From Streptomyces goshikiensis (GTDB lineage Bacteria > Actinomycetota > Actinomycetes > Streptomycetales > Streptomycetaceae), in the NCBI RefSeq assembly GCF_014650555.1, contig NZ_BMVE01000004.1, positions 496,001-560,000 of the forward strand: 64,000 nt of DNA. The letters run 5' to 3'. A program made the translations under genes and the position numbers. Within the stretch, counting starts at the first letter, position 1. Each line of letters starts with the position of its first letter. Positions 34,977 to 42,730 of this stretch are shown piece after piece. The notes under the pieces are model-generated. The model was given only the letters and a program-made list of their open reading frames with translations. It did no database searches and had not been told where the DNA came from.

Positions 34977-36542
34977 ATGGACACCAGTCGCCTGCTGCGT
35001 ACCACCGGGACCGTGATCGCAGCCGCCGGGCTGCTGCTCTCCGGGTGTACCTCGGGCGGTTCGGGAGCACCCCGGGCCGCCGCGTCGTCCTCCGGGACCG
35101 GTGCCGGCTCCGCCGCGCCCGGCGAGATCCCGGCGGCGCTGCGCCCGTACTACGACCAGAAGCTGAGCTGGCGCGACTGCGGTGTCCCCGGGTTCCAGTG
35201 CGCCACGATGAAGGCCCCGCTGGACTACGCGAAGCCCGGATCCGGGCAGGACATCGACATCGCGGTGGCCCGCCGCCAGGCCTCCGGGCCCGGCAAGCGG
35301 CTCGGCTCGCTCGTGGTCAACCCGGGCGGACCGGGCGGCTCCGGCATCGGGTACCTCCAGGCGTACGCGGGCATCGGTTACCCGGCGGCCGTCCGCGCCC
35401 AGTACGACATGGTCTCCTTCGACCCGCGCGGGGTGGACCGCAGCAGCCCCGTCGAATGCCTGACCGGCCCGGAGATGGACCAGTTCACGCAGGTGGACCA
35501 GACCCCGGACGACGCGGCGGAGCGAGCGAAGCTGGTGGAGGCGTTCAAGAAGTTCGCGGCGGGCTGCGAGAAGCACTCGCAACGGATCCTGCCGCACGTC
35601 TCCACCGTGGACGCCGCCCGCGACATGGACATCCTGCGCTCGGCGCTGGGCGACAAGAAGCTGTCGTACGTCGGCGCCTCCTACGGCACCTTCCTCGGCG
35701 CGACGTACGCCGAGCTCTTCCCGGGCCGTGTCGGCAGGCTGGTCCTCGACGGGGCGATGGACCCCTCCCGTCCGGCGCTCGAACTCAACCGGGACCAGAC
35801 GGCGGGCTTCGAGACCGCCTTCACCTCCTTCGCCAAGGACTGCGCCAAGCAGCCCGACTGCCCGCTCGGCAAGGGCAGCCCGCAGGAGGTGGCGCAGCGC
35901 CTGAAGGAGTTCTTCCGCAAGGTCGACGCCCAGCCCGTGCCCTCCGGTGACCCGGCCCGCCCGCTGGGCGAGTCCCTCGCGACCACCGGGGTGATCGCGG
36001 CGCTGTACGACGAGAGCGCCTGGCCGCAGCTGCGCGAGGCGCTGACGGGGGCGATGAACGGCGACGGATCCGGGCTGCTGGGCCTGGCCGACAGCTATTA
36101 CGAGCGGGACGCGGACGGCAAGTACGCGAACCTGATGTTCGCGAACGCCGCGGTCAACTGCGTTGACCAGCCCGCCGCCTTCAGCGGCCCGGAGGCGGTG
36201 GACAAGGCCCTGCCGTCGTTCGAGAAGGCCTCCCCGGTGTTCGGAGCGGGCCTCGCCTGGGCCTCGCTGAACTGCGGCTACTGGCCGGTGAAGGCCACGG
36301 GCGAGGCGCGGGCGCTGGCGGCGAAGGGCGCTCCGCCGATCGTGGTGGTGGGCACCCTGCGCGACCCGGCGACCCCGTACAAGTGGGCGCAGGCGCTGGC
36401 GGACCAGCTGGAGTCGGGCACCCTCCTCACCTACGACGGCGACGGCCACACGGCGTACGGACGCGGCAGCGACTGCATCGACACCGCGATCAACCGCTAT
36501 CTCCTGGAAGGCAAGCCCCCGGCTCCCGGCAAAAAGTGCTGA
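34977..36542 (+). CDS. secreted tripeptidyl aminopeptidase-like alpha/beta hydrolase (S33 family)
   Basis: This is a 521-residue lipoprotein hydrolase. MDTSRLLRTTGTVIAAAGLLLSGCTSG is a signal with lipobox LSGC. The alpha/beta core has the oxyanion stretch VVNPGGPGGSG and SFDPRGVDRSSP. The nucleophile elbow GASYGTFLG supplies the catalytic serine. The C-terminal TAP-like domain provides the acid and base (GTLRDPATPYKWA, TYDGDGHTAYGRGSDC). Paired cysteines suggest extracellular disulfides. It probably removes N-terminal tripeptides from extracellular proteins or peptides. TAGGCT at 34964-34969 lies 7 bases before the ATG, so the mRNA is likely leaderless. Confidence 0.92.
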   Translation: MDTSRLLRTTGTVIAAAGLLLSGCTSGGSGAPRAAASSSGTGAGSAAPGEIPAALRPYYDQKLSWRDCGVPGFQCATMKAPLDYAKPGSGQDIDIAVARRQASGPGKRLGSLVVNPGGPGGSGIGYLQAYAGIGYPAAVRAQYDMVSFDPRGVDRSSPVECLTGPEMDQFTQVDQTPDDAAERAKLVEAFKKFAAGCEKHSQRILPHVSTVDAARDMDILRSALGDKKLSYVGASYGTFLGATYAELFPGRVGRLVLDGAMDPSRPALELNRDQTAGFETAFTSFAKDCAKQPDCPLGKGSPQEVAQRLKEFFRKVDAQPVPSGDPARPLGESLATTGVIAALYDESAWPQLREALTGAMNGDGSGLLGLADSYYERDADGKYANLMFANAAVNCVDQPAAFSGPEAVDKALPSFEKASPVFGAGLAWASLNCGYWPVKATGEARALAAKGAPPIVVVGTLRDPATPYKWAQALADQLESGTLLTYDGDGHTAYGRGSDCIDTAINRYLLEGKPPAPGKKC

Positions 36543-36621
36543 GCGCACCCACACCCGGCGCGGTGACCCCGGCGGGGCGTTGACGACGCCCCGCCTCCAC
36601 CCGCTCCTCCGGACATAGCAA

Positions 36622-36656
36622 AAGCCCCAGGTCACGGCGAGTGAGTCCTGGGGCTT
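36622..36656. terminator. terminator shared by the peptidase gene and tRNA-Thr
   Basis: A 10-bp stem (AAGCCCCAGG 36622-36631 with CCTGGGGCTT 36647-36656). On the minus strand it is followed by TTTTGCT, so it suits the tRNA transcript best. It also ends the convergent peptidase gene. Confidence 0.75.
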
Positions 36657-36662
36657 CTACAG

Positions 36663-36736
36663 AGCCGCCTTCGGGATTCGAACCCGAGACCTACGCATTA
36701 CGAGTGCGTTGCTCTGGCCAACTGAGCTAAGGCGGC
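36663..36736 (-). tRNA. tRNA-Thr (anticodon CGT)
   Basis: A complete 74-base cloverleaf. The acceptor is GCCGCCT with AGGCGGC and discriminator T. The D arm is AGCTCAGTTGGCCAGAGC. The anticodon stem is ACGCA/TGCGT around loop CTCGTAA, anticodon CGT. The T arm is TCGGGTTCGAATCCCGA. CCA is not encoded, as is common here. An inverted repeat (GGCGCCGCTGC 36734-36744 with its complement at 36781-36791) overlaps the 5' end. No integrase lies nearby. Confidence 0.96.
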
Positions 36737-37030
36737 GCCGCTGCGGAGACACGTCTTCCGGGTGAGGAAGGCGCTCATCAGCAGCGGCGCCAAGTCTACA
36801 GGGTGAATCGGGGTGCCCCGAACAGGGTTCTGGGGCGGGGGGTGAAAGGGGTTTTTCGGGGCGTTTCGGGCCCGGCTCCGGAACGGGGTGGTGGCCCCTG
36901 GTGGAGGGGGTGCTTGATCGTGCGCGGTTCGGCGGTTCAAGGGTCGGGAGTTCAGCCCTGTGTGGCGCGGTGTGGAGGGCTTTGTCGGTCGAGGCCGCGT
37001 AGGCGGGGGCGTAGGTCTGGGTGAGAGGGG

Positions 37031-37693
37031 CTAGTCGTTCGCCGGCCGGGTGGCGTAGGTGGCCAGTGCGGGCTCCAGTGCGGCGAAGGCGGTGTGGGCG
37101 AGGGAGGTGAGCTGCTGCACGAGTGCGTCCTCTGGGGTGTCCTGTCGGATCAGGGCGCGGGCGGTGCGGTGCAGCACGCGGTGCACGCAGGCCAGTTGCG
37201 CCGCGCTCAAGTCGGGCGTGGGATCCTCCGCGGCGGCCCGCGTCGCCTCGGTGAGCGCCGCGGCGAGGGCGGCCTCGCGCTGTTCGTCGATCTCCCGCTC
37301 GCGGGCGCGCAGCCGGGGGCTGTCGTGGACGAGCCGGGCGAACCCGGGCGTGCAGCGGCCGTTGAGCGGGTGCTGTTCGCCCAGGGTGGCGAGGTAGGCG
37401 CGGCGCAGCGCGTGCAGGGCCGATTCGCTGGGGGTCCGTTCGCGGACCGTGCGGGCGAGGCTGTCCAGCACGCTCTGGCCGGCGTCGAAGACCAGGTCTT
37501 CCTTGAGGGGGAAGTAGTTGCTGACGGTCATCTTCGAGACGTGGGCGGCCTCGGCGATCTCCGCGATGGTGACCTGCTCGAACCCGCGCTCGATGAAGAG
37601 CAGGGTCGCGACATGGGCCAGCCGGTCACGCGTCTCGCGCTTCTTGCGGTCGCGCAGGCCCCGCTCGGCGGATGCGGCGGGTGTGGTGGTCAT
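37031..37693 (-). CDS. TetR-family transcriptional regulator
   Basis: This is a 220-residue regulator. The N-terminal helix-turn-helix reads TRDRLAHVATLLFIERGFEQVTIAEIAEAAHVSKMTVSNYFPLKEDL. The C-terminal ligand domain is all-helical and Ala/Arg-rich. ATG 37693 is preferred because a TAGGAT -10 (37706-37701 on the minus strand) places the transcription start at about this codon; ATG 37702 is the alternative. It is divergent from the DHA2 exporter, 104 bases apart. The spacer carries three A+T-rich direct repeats and a GACTC/GAGTC palindrome, so it very likely represses both itself and the exporter-amidase operon. Confidence 0.92.
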   Translation of the reverse strand: MTTTPAASAERGLRDRKKRETRDRLAHVATLLFIERGFEQVTIAEIAEAAHVSKMTVSNYFPLKEDLVFDAGQSVLDSLARTVRERTPSESALHALRRAYLATLGEQHPLNGRCTPGFARLVHDSPRLRAREREIDEQREAALAAALTEATRAAAEDPTPDLSAAQLACVHRVLHRTARALIRQDTPEDALVQQLTSLAHTAFAALEPALATYATRPAND

Positions 37694-37710
37694 GCGCACC
37701 ATCCTAGCCA

Positions 37711-37767
37711 GACTCTTGAGTCGTCATAAATTTTGGTTTGACATAAATTCATGATCGACATAATTTT
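37711..37767. promoter_or_regulatory. divergent promoter/operator of the TetR-exporter module
   Basis: The palindrome GACTCTTGAGTC is at 37711-37722. CATAAATT-type direct repeats start at 37725, 37742 and 37759, each 17 bases apart. TTGACA (37738-37743) with TAATTT (37761-37766) at 17-base spacing forms a consensus-like promoter for the exporter, overlapping repeats two and three. Repressor binding here would block the promoter. Confidence 0.65.
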
Positions 37768-37797
37768 CGGTCGTCCCCATTGATCGGAGGAGGTTCC

Positions 37798-39207
37798 GTG
37801 AGCACGTTGACCGCGCAGGAGCAGGACCGCCTCGATCCGGCCCTCGTCAGGCTCGGCGCGGTGCTGGTCCTCGGCGCCGTGCTCGCCCAGCTCGACACCA
37901 CGATCGTCGGCGTCGGCATGGGCGCCATGGCCGACGGCCTCGGCACCACCGTGACCACCGTGCAGTGGGTCAGTACCGGATACCTGCTCACCGTCGCCTT
38001 CGCCGCCCCGCTGTCCGGCTGGCTGCACAAGCGCTACGGCGGCAAGCGGGTCTGGCTCGGCTCCGTCGCCCTGTTCATCGCGGCCTCCGCGCTGTGCGGC
38101 CTGGCCTGGTCGGGGCCCTCGCTGATCGCCTTCCGGCTGCTCCAGGGCATCGGCGGCGGGCTGATGCAGCCCGTCGGCCAGGCGCTGGTGGCCCGGCACG
38201 CGGGCCCCCGGCGGATCGGCCGGCTGATCGGCGTCATCACCGTGCCGGTCTCCGTCGCGCCGATCCTCGGCCCCGTCGTCGGCGGACTGATCGTCCAAGG
38301 GGCCGGCTGGCGCTGGCTGTTCCTCGTCAACGTGCCCGTCGGACTGCTCGCGCTGCTGCTGGCCGCCCGGATCGTACCGGCGGACGGGGCCGAACGGGAC
38401 ACCGCCGTACGACCGGACGTGCTCGGGCTGACGCTGCTCCCGACCGGCCTGGCCGCACTGGTCTACGGGCTCGCGCAGCCGGGGACGGGCGGCTGGGACC
38501 CCGTACGGGCGGTGGCGCCGGCGGCCGGGTGCGCCCTCCTGGCCGGCTACGTGGCGCACGCGCTGCGGACCACCCGGACCCCCTTGCTCGACCTGCGGCT
38601 CTTCGCGGGGCGCGGGTTCACCCTCGCCGGGATCAACACCTTCCTGCTCGGCGCCGCCCTCTACTCCTCGATGATGCTGCTGCCGCTGTACTTCACGCAG
38701 GTCCGCGGTATGGACCCGCTGCACGCGGGGCTGCTGCTGGCCCCGCAGGCACTGGGCAGCGCGGTGATCACCCCGCTGGCCGGCCGGCTCACCGACCGGC
38801 ACGGGCCGCGCAGCGTGGTCCTCGCGGGCATCGGGCTCACCGTGCTCGGCACCGTCCCGTTCGTCCTGACCGGCGATCCGCTGCCGGAGGCGCTGCTGAT
38901 CGCCGCCCTGTTCCTGCGGGGCGTGGGCCTGGGCGCGGTGGTCCCGCCGAACGTCGCGGCCACGTACACCTCGGTCGACCGCTCCCAGGCCCCGGCCGCG
39001 ACCAGCGCCCGTACCGTCCTGAACCGGGTGGGCGGCTCCGTCGGCACCGCCGTGCTGGCCGTCATCCTCCAGAACGCGCTGGCGGGCGGCGGCGGAGCCG
39101 AGCCGCAGACCGCCTACGCCCACACCTTCGGCTGGGCGCTGGCCTTCGGCGTGCTCACCCTGGTGCCCGCCGCCCTCTACCCGCGCCGCGCACCCGGCCG
39201 GTCCTGA
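37798..39207 (+). CDS. DHA2-type MFS multidrug exporter (14-span)
   Basis: This 469-residue drug:H+ antiporter-2 family protein has 13-14 hydrophobic segments. Motifs are LAQLDTTIVGVGMGAM (motif D1 region, LDxTIV), GWLHKRYGGKRVWLG (motif A) and RLLQGIGGGLMQPVGQAL (motif B). The antiporter motif C, PILGPVVGGLIV, identifies efflux rather than uptake. The GTG at 37798 follows GGAGGAGG. The Mca-like amidase gene starts 33 bases downstream on the same strand. Together with the TetR gene this suggests export of the amidase product or of an inducing toxin. Confidence 0.92.
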   Translation: MSTLTAQEQDRLDPALVRLGAVLVLGAVLAQLDTTIVGVGMGAMADGLGTTVTTVQWVSTGYLLTVAFAAPLSGWLHKRYGGKRVWLGSVALFIAASALCGLAWSGPSLIAFRLLQGIGGGLMQPVGQALVARHAGPRRIGRLIGVITVPVSVAPILGPVVGGLIVQGAGWRWLFLVNVPVGLLALLLAARIVPADGAERDTAVRPDVLGLTLLPTGLAALVYGLAQPGTGGWDPVRAVAPAAGCALLAGYVAHALRTTRTPLLDLRLFAGRGFTLAGINTFLLGAALYSSMMLLPLYFTQVRGMDPLHAGLLLAPQALGSAVITPLAGRLTDRHGPRSVVLAGIGLTVLGTVPFVLTGDPLPEALLIAALFLRGVGLGAVVPPNVAATYTSVDRSQAPAATSARTVLNRVGGSVGTAVLAVILQNALAGGGGAEPQTAYAHTFGWALAFGVLTLVPAALYPRRAPGRS

Positions 39208-39240
39208 CCCCCCGTCCCCTCCCGCCGATCGGAGAACCCC

Positions 39241-40167
39241 ATGACCAAGACCACCCCCGCCGACGAGCCCACGCCCGCAGCCGCCTCGGGACTGCGCCGC
39301 GGACTGCGCATGATGGCCGTGCACGCCCACCCGGACGACGAGTCCAGCAAGGGCGCGGCGACCATGGCCCGTTACGTGGCCGAGGGCGCCGAGGTGCTGG
39401 TGTGCACCATGACCGGGGGCGAGCGCGGCGACGTGCTCAACCCGGCCATGGACCGCCCCGAGGTGTGGGCCGACCTGCCCCGGCTGCGCCGGCTGGAGAT
39501 GGACCGGGCCCGCGAGATCCTCGGCGTACGGCAGGAGTTCATGGGCTTCGTCGACTCCGGACTGCCCGCCGCCGGCGAGGAACTGCCCGACGGCTGCTTC
39601 GCCCTGGAGCCGCTGGAGACGGCCGCCCGCCCGCTGGTCGAGGCGATCCGCGCGTTCCGGCCGCACGTGGTGGTCACGTACGACGAGAACGGCGGCTACC
39701 CGCACCCGGACCACATCAAGACCCACCAGGTCAGCGCCGAGGCCTTCGCCGCCGCGGGCGATCCGGAGCGCTACCCGGGCACCGGCGGGCCGTGGCAGCC
39801 GCTCAAGCTCTACTACACCCTCGCCTTCAGCAAGGCGTACTTCCGCGCGATCTACGAGGCCATGACGGCCGCCGGCCTGGACTCCCCGCACGGCGAGGTG
39901 CTCAAGGAGCTCGCGGACTTCGAGGAGCCCTGGGCGATCACCAGCCAGGTCGAGTGCGCCGCGTGGTTCCCGGCCAGGCTGCGGGCCCTGCTCGCGCACG
40001 AGACGCAGATCAACCCCGACGGGCCCGAGCGGTCCTGCCCCCTCGACATCGAGCAGGCGGCCTGGCCCACCGAGGACTACCACCTGGCGCGCTCGCACGT
40101 GGCGACGACGCTGCCCGAGGACGACCTGTTCGCCGGCGTCGCCGCCACCGCGCCCGCCGCCGGCTGA
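39241..40167 (+). CDS. mycothiol S-conjugate amidase-like PIG-L deacetylase
   Basis: This 308-residue zinc enzyme belongs to the LmbE/PIG-L family. The metal site is AVHAHPDDESSKGAATMA (HPDD) plus GYPHPDHI. GGERGDVLNPAMDRPEV and VECAAWFPARLRALLAHETQI fit the Mca branch rather than MshB. Mca cleaves mycothiol S-conjugates into a mercapturic acid, which is exported, and GlcN-Ins, which is recycled. Streptomycetes usually carry an mca elsewhere, so this could be a dedicated paralogue. GGAGA precedes the ATG, and it is probably co-transcribed with the exporter. Confidence 0.85.
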   Translation: MTKTTPADEPTPAAASGLRRGLRMMAVHAHPDDESSKGAATMARYVAEGAEVLVCTMTGGERGDVLNPAMDRPEVWADLPRLRRLEMDRAREILGVRQEFMGFVDSGLPAAGEELPDGCFALEPLETAARPLVEAIRAFRPHVVVTYDENGGYPHPDHIKTHQVSAEAFAAAGDPERYPGTGGPWQPLKLYYTLAFSKAYFRAIYEAMTAAGLDSPHGEVLKELADFEEPWAITSQVECAAWFPARLRALLAHETQINPDGPERSCPLDIEQAAWPTEDYHLARSHVATTLPEDDLFAGVAATAPAAG

Positions 40168-40257
40168 CGGCTCCCACCCACCGGTCGCCGGGGGGTGGGG
40201 GCGGGGATACGTTGGAGGGGCAGGGGGGCCTGGGCGTCGTGCGGCAGGAGGCCGGGC

Positions 40258-41526
40258 ATGGTGACACGGTGGCGCGGTGCCGCGGTGGGAGCGGTCGCGG
40301 CGGGGCTGGTGGTGGTGCCCCTGGGAGCGGGATCGGGAGCGGGAGCGGGAGCGGTCCACGCGGGGAGCGCGGGGCAGGCCCCGGCGCGCGGGACCTCGAC
40401 CTCGGTCTCCGCGGTCTCCCCGGCTCCGCAGCCTCGGTCCGACGCGTTTCCCCGGCTGACGCCGGAGGTGGCCCGGCAGCTGGACCAGGTCGTGCGTCAG
40501 GTGATGGCCGAGACCAAGGTGCCCGGGGTGATGGTCTCCCTGTCGGCCCCGGGCAAGGGCGAGTACGTCCGCACCTTCGGGATCGCCGACAAGGCGACGC
40601 GCGCGCCGATCACCACCGACATGTACATGCGCATAGGCAGCGAGACCAAGACCTTCACGGTGACGGCCCTGCTCCAGCTCGTCGACGAGGGCAAGGCCGG
40701 GCTGGACGACCCCATCGGGAAGTACGTCGCGGGCGTGCCCAACGGAGACCGGATCACCCTGCGCGAACTGGCCGGGATGCGCAGCGGCCTCTACAACTAC
40801 TCCGAGGACCCGGACTTCTTCAAGGCCCTGACGAGCGATCCGCGGCGCCCCTTCACCCCGCAGGAGCTGCTCGGCTACTCCTTCAAGCACCCGGTGCTGT
40901 TCGCGCCCGGCGCGAAGTTCGACTACTGCAACACCAACCTGATCCTGCTGGGGCTGGTGGTGGAGAAGCTGACCGGGCAGAAGCTCGCCGACTACATCAA
41001 CGAGAAGGTCGTCAAACCCGCCGGGCTGACCCACACGCTCTTCCCCAAGGGCGCGGAGTTCCCCCGGCCGCACTCCCAGGGCTACACGAACCAGACCGCG
41101 ACCGGCAAGGTCGAGGACTCCGCAGACTGGAACCCCTCCTGGGGCTGGGCGGCCGGAGCGATGATCTCCCAGCTCGGCGACCTGAAGCAGTGGGCGAAGG
41201 TACTGGCCACCGGCGAGCTGCTCACGCCCGCCACCCAGGCCCAGCGGCTGAAGGTCACCCGGGCCGGCGACCGGCCGGACGCCGGCTACGGCCTGGGCAT
41301 CTTCAACGTGGGCGGCTGGATCGGGCACAACGGCTCGCTGCCCGGCTACCAGTCCCTGACCCTGTACCTCCCCGGGGCGAAGGCGACGCTGGTGGTGCTG
41401 CTCAACACGGACATCTCCTACCAGGGCCGCGAACCCAGCTCCCTGTTCGGCGAGGCCATCACCGAAACGGTGACCCCGGACCACGTCTACAGCCTCAGCG
41501 CCCAACCGGTCCCCGGAACGCACTGA
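40258..41526 (+). CDS. secreted serine hydrolase (class C beta-lactamase/D,D-peptidase fold)
   Basis: This is a 422-residue protein. It has a signal peptide-like N-terminus (MVTRWRGAAVGAVAAGLVVVPLGAGSG), then a low-complexity Gly/Ala/Ser linker, then a serine beta-lactamase-like domain from about 75. Catalytic motifs are IGSETKTFT (SxxK), YCNTN (YxN) and GHNGS (HxG in place of KTG). Members include D-Ala-D-Ala carboxypeptidases, esterases and aminohydrolases, so the reaction is open. AGGAGG lies 6 bases before ATG 40258. It stands alone, downstream of the amidase on the same strand. Confidence 0.9.
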   Translation: MVTRWRGAAVGAVAAGLVVVPLGAGSGAGAGAVHAGSAGQAPARGTSTSVSAVSPAPQPRSDAFPRLTPEVARQLDQVVRQVMAETKVPGVMVSLSAPGKGEYVRTFGIADKATRAPITTDMYMRIGSETKTFTVTALLQLVDEGKAGLDDPIGKYVAGVPNGDRITLRELAGMRSGLYNYSEDPDFFKALTSDPRRPFTPQELLGYSFKHPVLFAPGAKFDYCNTNLILLGLVVEKLTGQKLADYINEKVVKPAGLTHTLFPKGAEFPRPHSQGYTNQTATGKVEDSADWNPSWGWAAGAMISQLGDLKQWAKVLATGELLTPATQAQRLKVTRAGDRPDAGYGLGIFNVGGWIGHNGSLPGYQSLTLYLPGAKATLVVLLNTDISYQGREPSSLFGEAITETVTPDHVYSLSAQPVPGTH

Positions 41527-41592
41527 ACCCCCGCTCCCGCGCACAATGACCCCGGCCCCGGCGTGCGCCCGGGGGCGAGGGAGAAGACGTAC

Positions 41593-42078
41593 ATGAGCGG
41601 TCAGGCACTTCCGCCGCAGGGCGACCCCACGGTCGGGCTGCGCGTCGCGGGCGAGGACGACATCGAGACGGCGGCCGGGCTGTTCCGCGGCTACCTGGAC
41701 TTCTACGGCGTCGCCGTCGAGGACCCGGACCGCCCCCGCGCCTTCCTCGCCGAGCGGATCCGGGCCGGCGAGTCCCTGGTCCTGCTCGCCGACCTGCCCG
41801 GGGCCGGCACGGTCGGGTTCGCGCAGGTCTACCGGACGTTCTCGTCGCTCGCGATGCGGCCCGTGTGGATCCTGTACGACCTGTACGTGGCCCCCTCCGG
41901 GCGGCGCGGCGGCGCGGGCCGGGCGCTGCTGCGGGAGGTGCTGCGGCGCGCCGGAGAAGCCGGGGTGGCGGGCGTGCAGTTGGAGACGGCGTACGACAAC
42001 GACGCCGCGCAGACGCTGTACGAGTCGGAGGGCTTCGTGCGCGAGGAGTTCCACGTCTACTTCCACGAGCTGGACTGA
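41593..42078 (+). CDS. GNAT-family N-acetyltransferase
   Basis: This is a 161-residue acetyltransferase. VGLRVAGEDDIETAAGLFRGYL is the N-terminal strand and helix. ILYDLYVAPSGRRGGAGRALLREV contains the acetyl-CoA pyrophosphate loop (RxxGxGxA-like: RRGGAGRA). VQLETAYDNDAAQTLYESEGF is the C-terminal motif. The substrate is unknown. GGGAGAAG precedes ATG 41593. It is followed by an ECF sigma gene on the same strand, with a 56-base gap. Confidence 0.9.
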   Translation: MSGQALPPQGDPTVGLRVAGEDDIETAAGLFRGYLDFYGVAVEDPDRPRAFLAERIRAGESLVLLADLPGAGTVGFAQVYRTFSSLAMRPVWILYDLYVAPSGRRGGAGRALLREVLRRAGEAGVAGVQLETAYDNDAAQTLYESEGFVREEFHVYFHELD

Positions 42079-42134
42079 AACATTCCCGTGCCGTCACCGC
42101 GTCAGTGGGATGAGACGGACACGAGGGGGAGTTC

Positions 42135-42653
42135 ATGCGGCAGGGGCGCCGGGACAGATCAGGGTTCCGCGAGTTCGCGGCGGGCCGGTCGGGGCACCTG
42201 TACCGCTCCGCCTGTCTGCTGACGAGCGGGGACACCCACCTCGCGGAGGACCTCGTACAGGAGACCCTGGGGCGGATGTACCTGCTCTGGGGGCGGGTCT
42301 CGCGGATCGACAACCCCGCGGCCTACGCGCAGACGGTGCTGGTGCGGGCGTTCCTGACGCACCGGCGGCGCCGCTCGGCGGGGGAGCGCCCGGTCGGGGA
42401 GTTCCCCGATGCGCAGGGGGCGGCCGGCGGCGCCGATCCGGCGCTGCGGCTGACGCTGCTGGACGCCCTGGGGCGGCTGGCGCCGAAGGACCGGGCGGTG
42501 CTGGTGCTGCGGTACTGGGAGGACCGCAGCGTCGAGGAGACCGCCGATGCGATGAACGCCAGCTCGGCGGCCGTACGGACCCGCAGCACGCGGGCGCTCG
42601 CCCGGCTGCGGGAGCAACTGGGCGGCAGTCTGGCCGAGTTCGCCGAACTCTGA
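42135..42653 (+). CDS. ECF sigma factor, Streptomyces SigE-like family
   Basis: This is a 172-residue, two-domain sigma factor. Region 2 contains SACLLTSGDTHLAEDLVQETLGRMYLLW and YAQTVLVRAFLTHRRRR. Region 4 contains LDALGRLAPKDRAVLVLRYWEDRSVEETADAMNASSAAV, a typical -35-binding helix-turn-helix. The 419-residue gene 77 bases downstream has one membrane span and may be its anti-sigma-like partner. GAGGGGGAG lies before the ATG. Confidence 0.92.
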   Translation: MRQGRRDRSGFREFAAGRSGHLYRSACLLTSGDTHLAEDLVQETLGRMYLLWGRVSRIDNPAAYAQTVLVRAFLTHRRRRSAGERPVGEFPDAQGAAGGADPALRLTLLDALGRLAPKDRAVLVLRYWEDRSVEETADAMNASSAAVRTRSTRALARLREQLGGSLAEFAEL

Positions 42654-42730
42654 ACGAGCGGTCCCTCCTTCCGGCCCTCCTTCCGCCCGTTCCTGCCCCG
42701 TAACCATGAAGTGGAAAGGTCTGGTTCCGC

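Noticed and set aside
36663..36791. tRNA-Thr as an attachment site of an integrated element
   Set aside because: No integrase, excisionase or direct repeat of the tRNA 3' end was seen downstream within the window.
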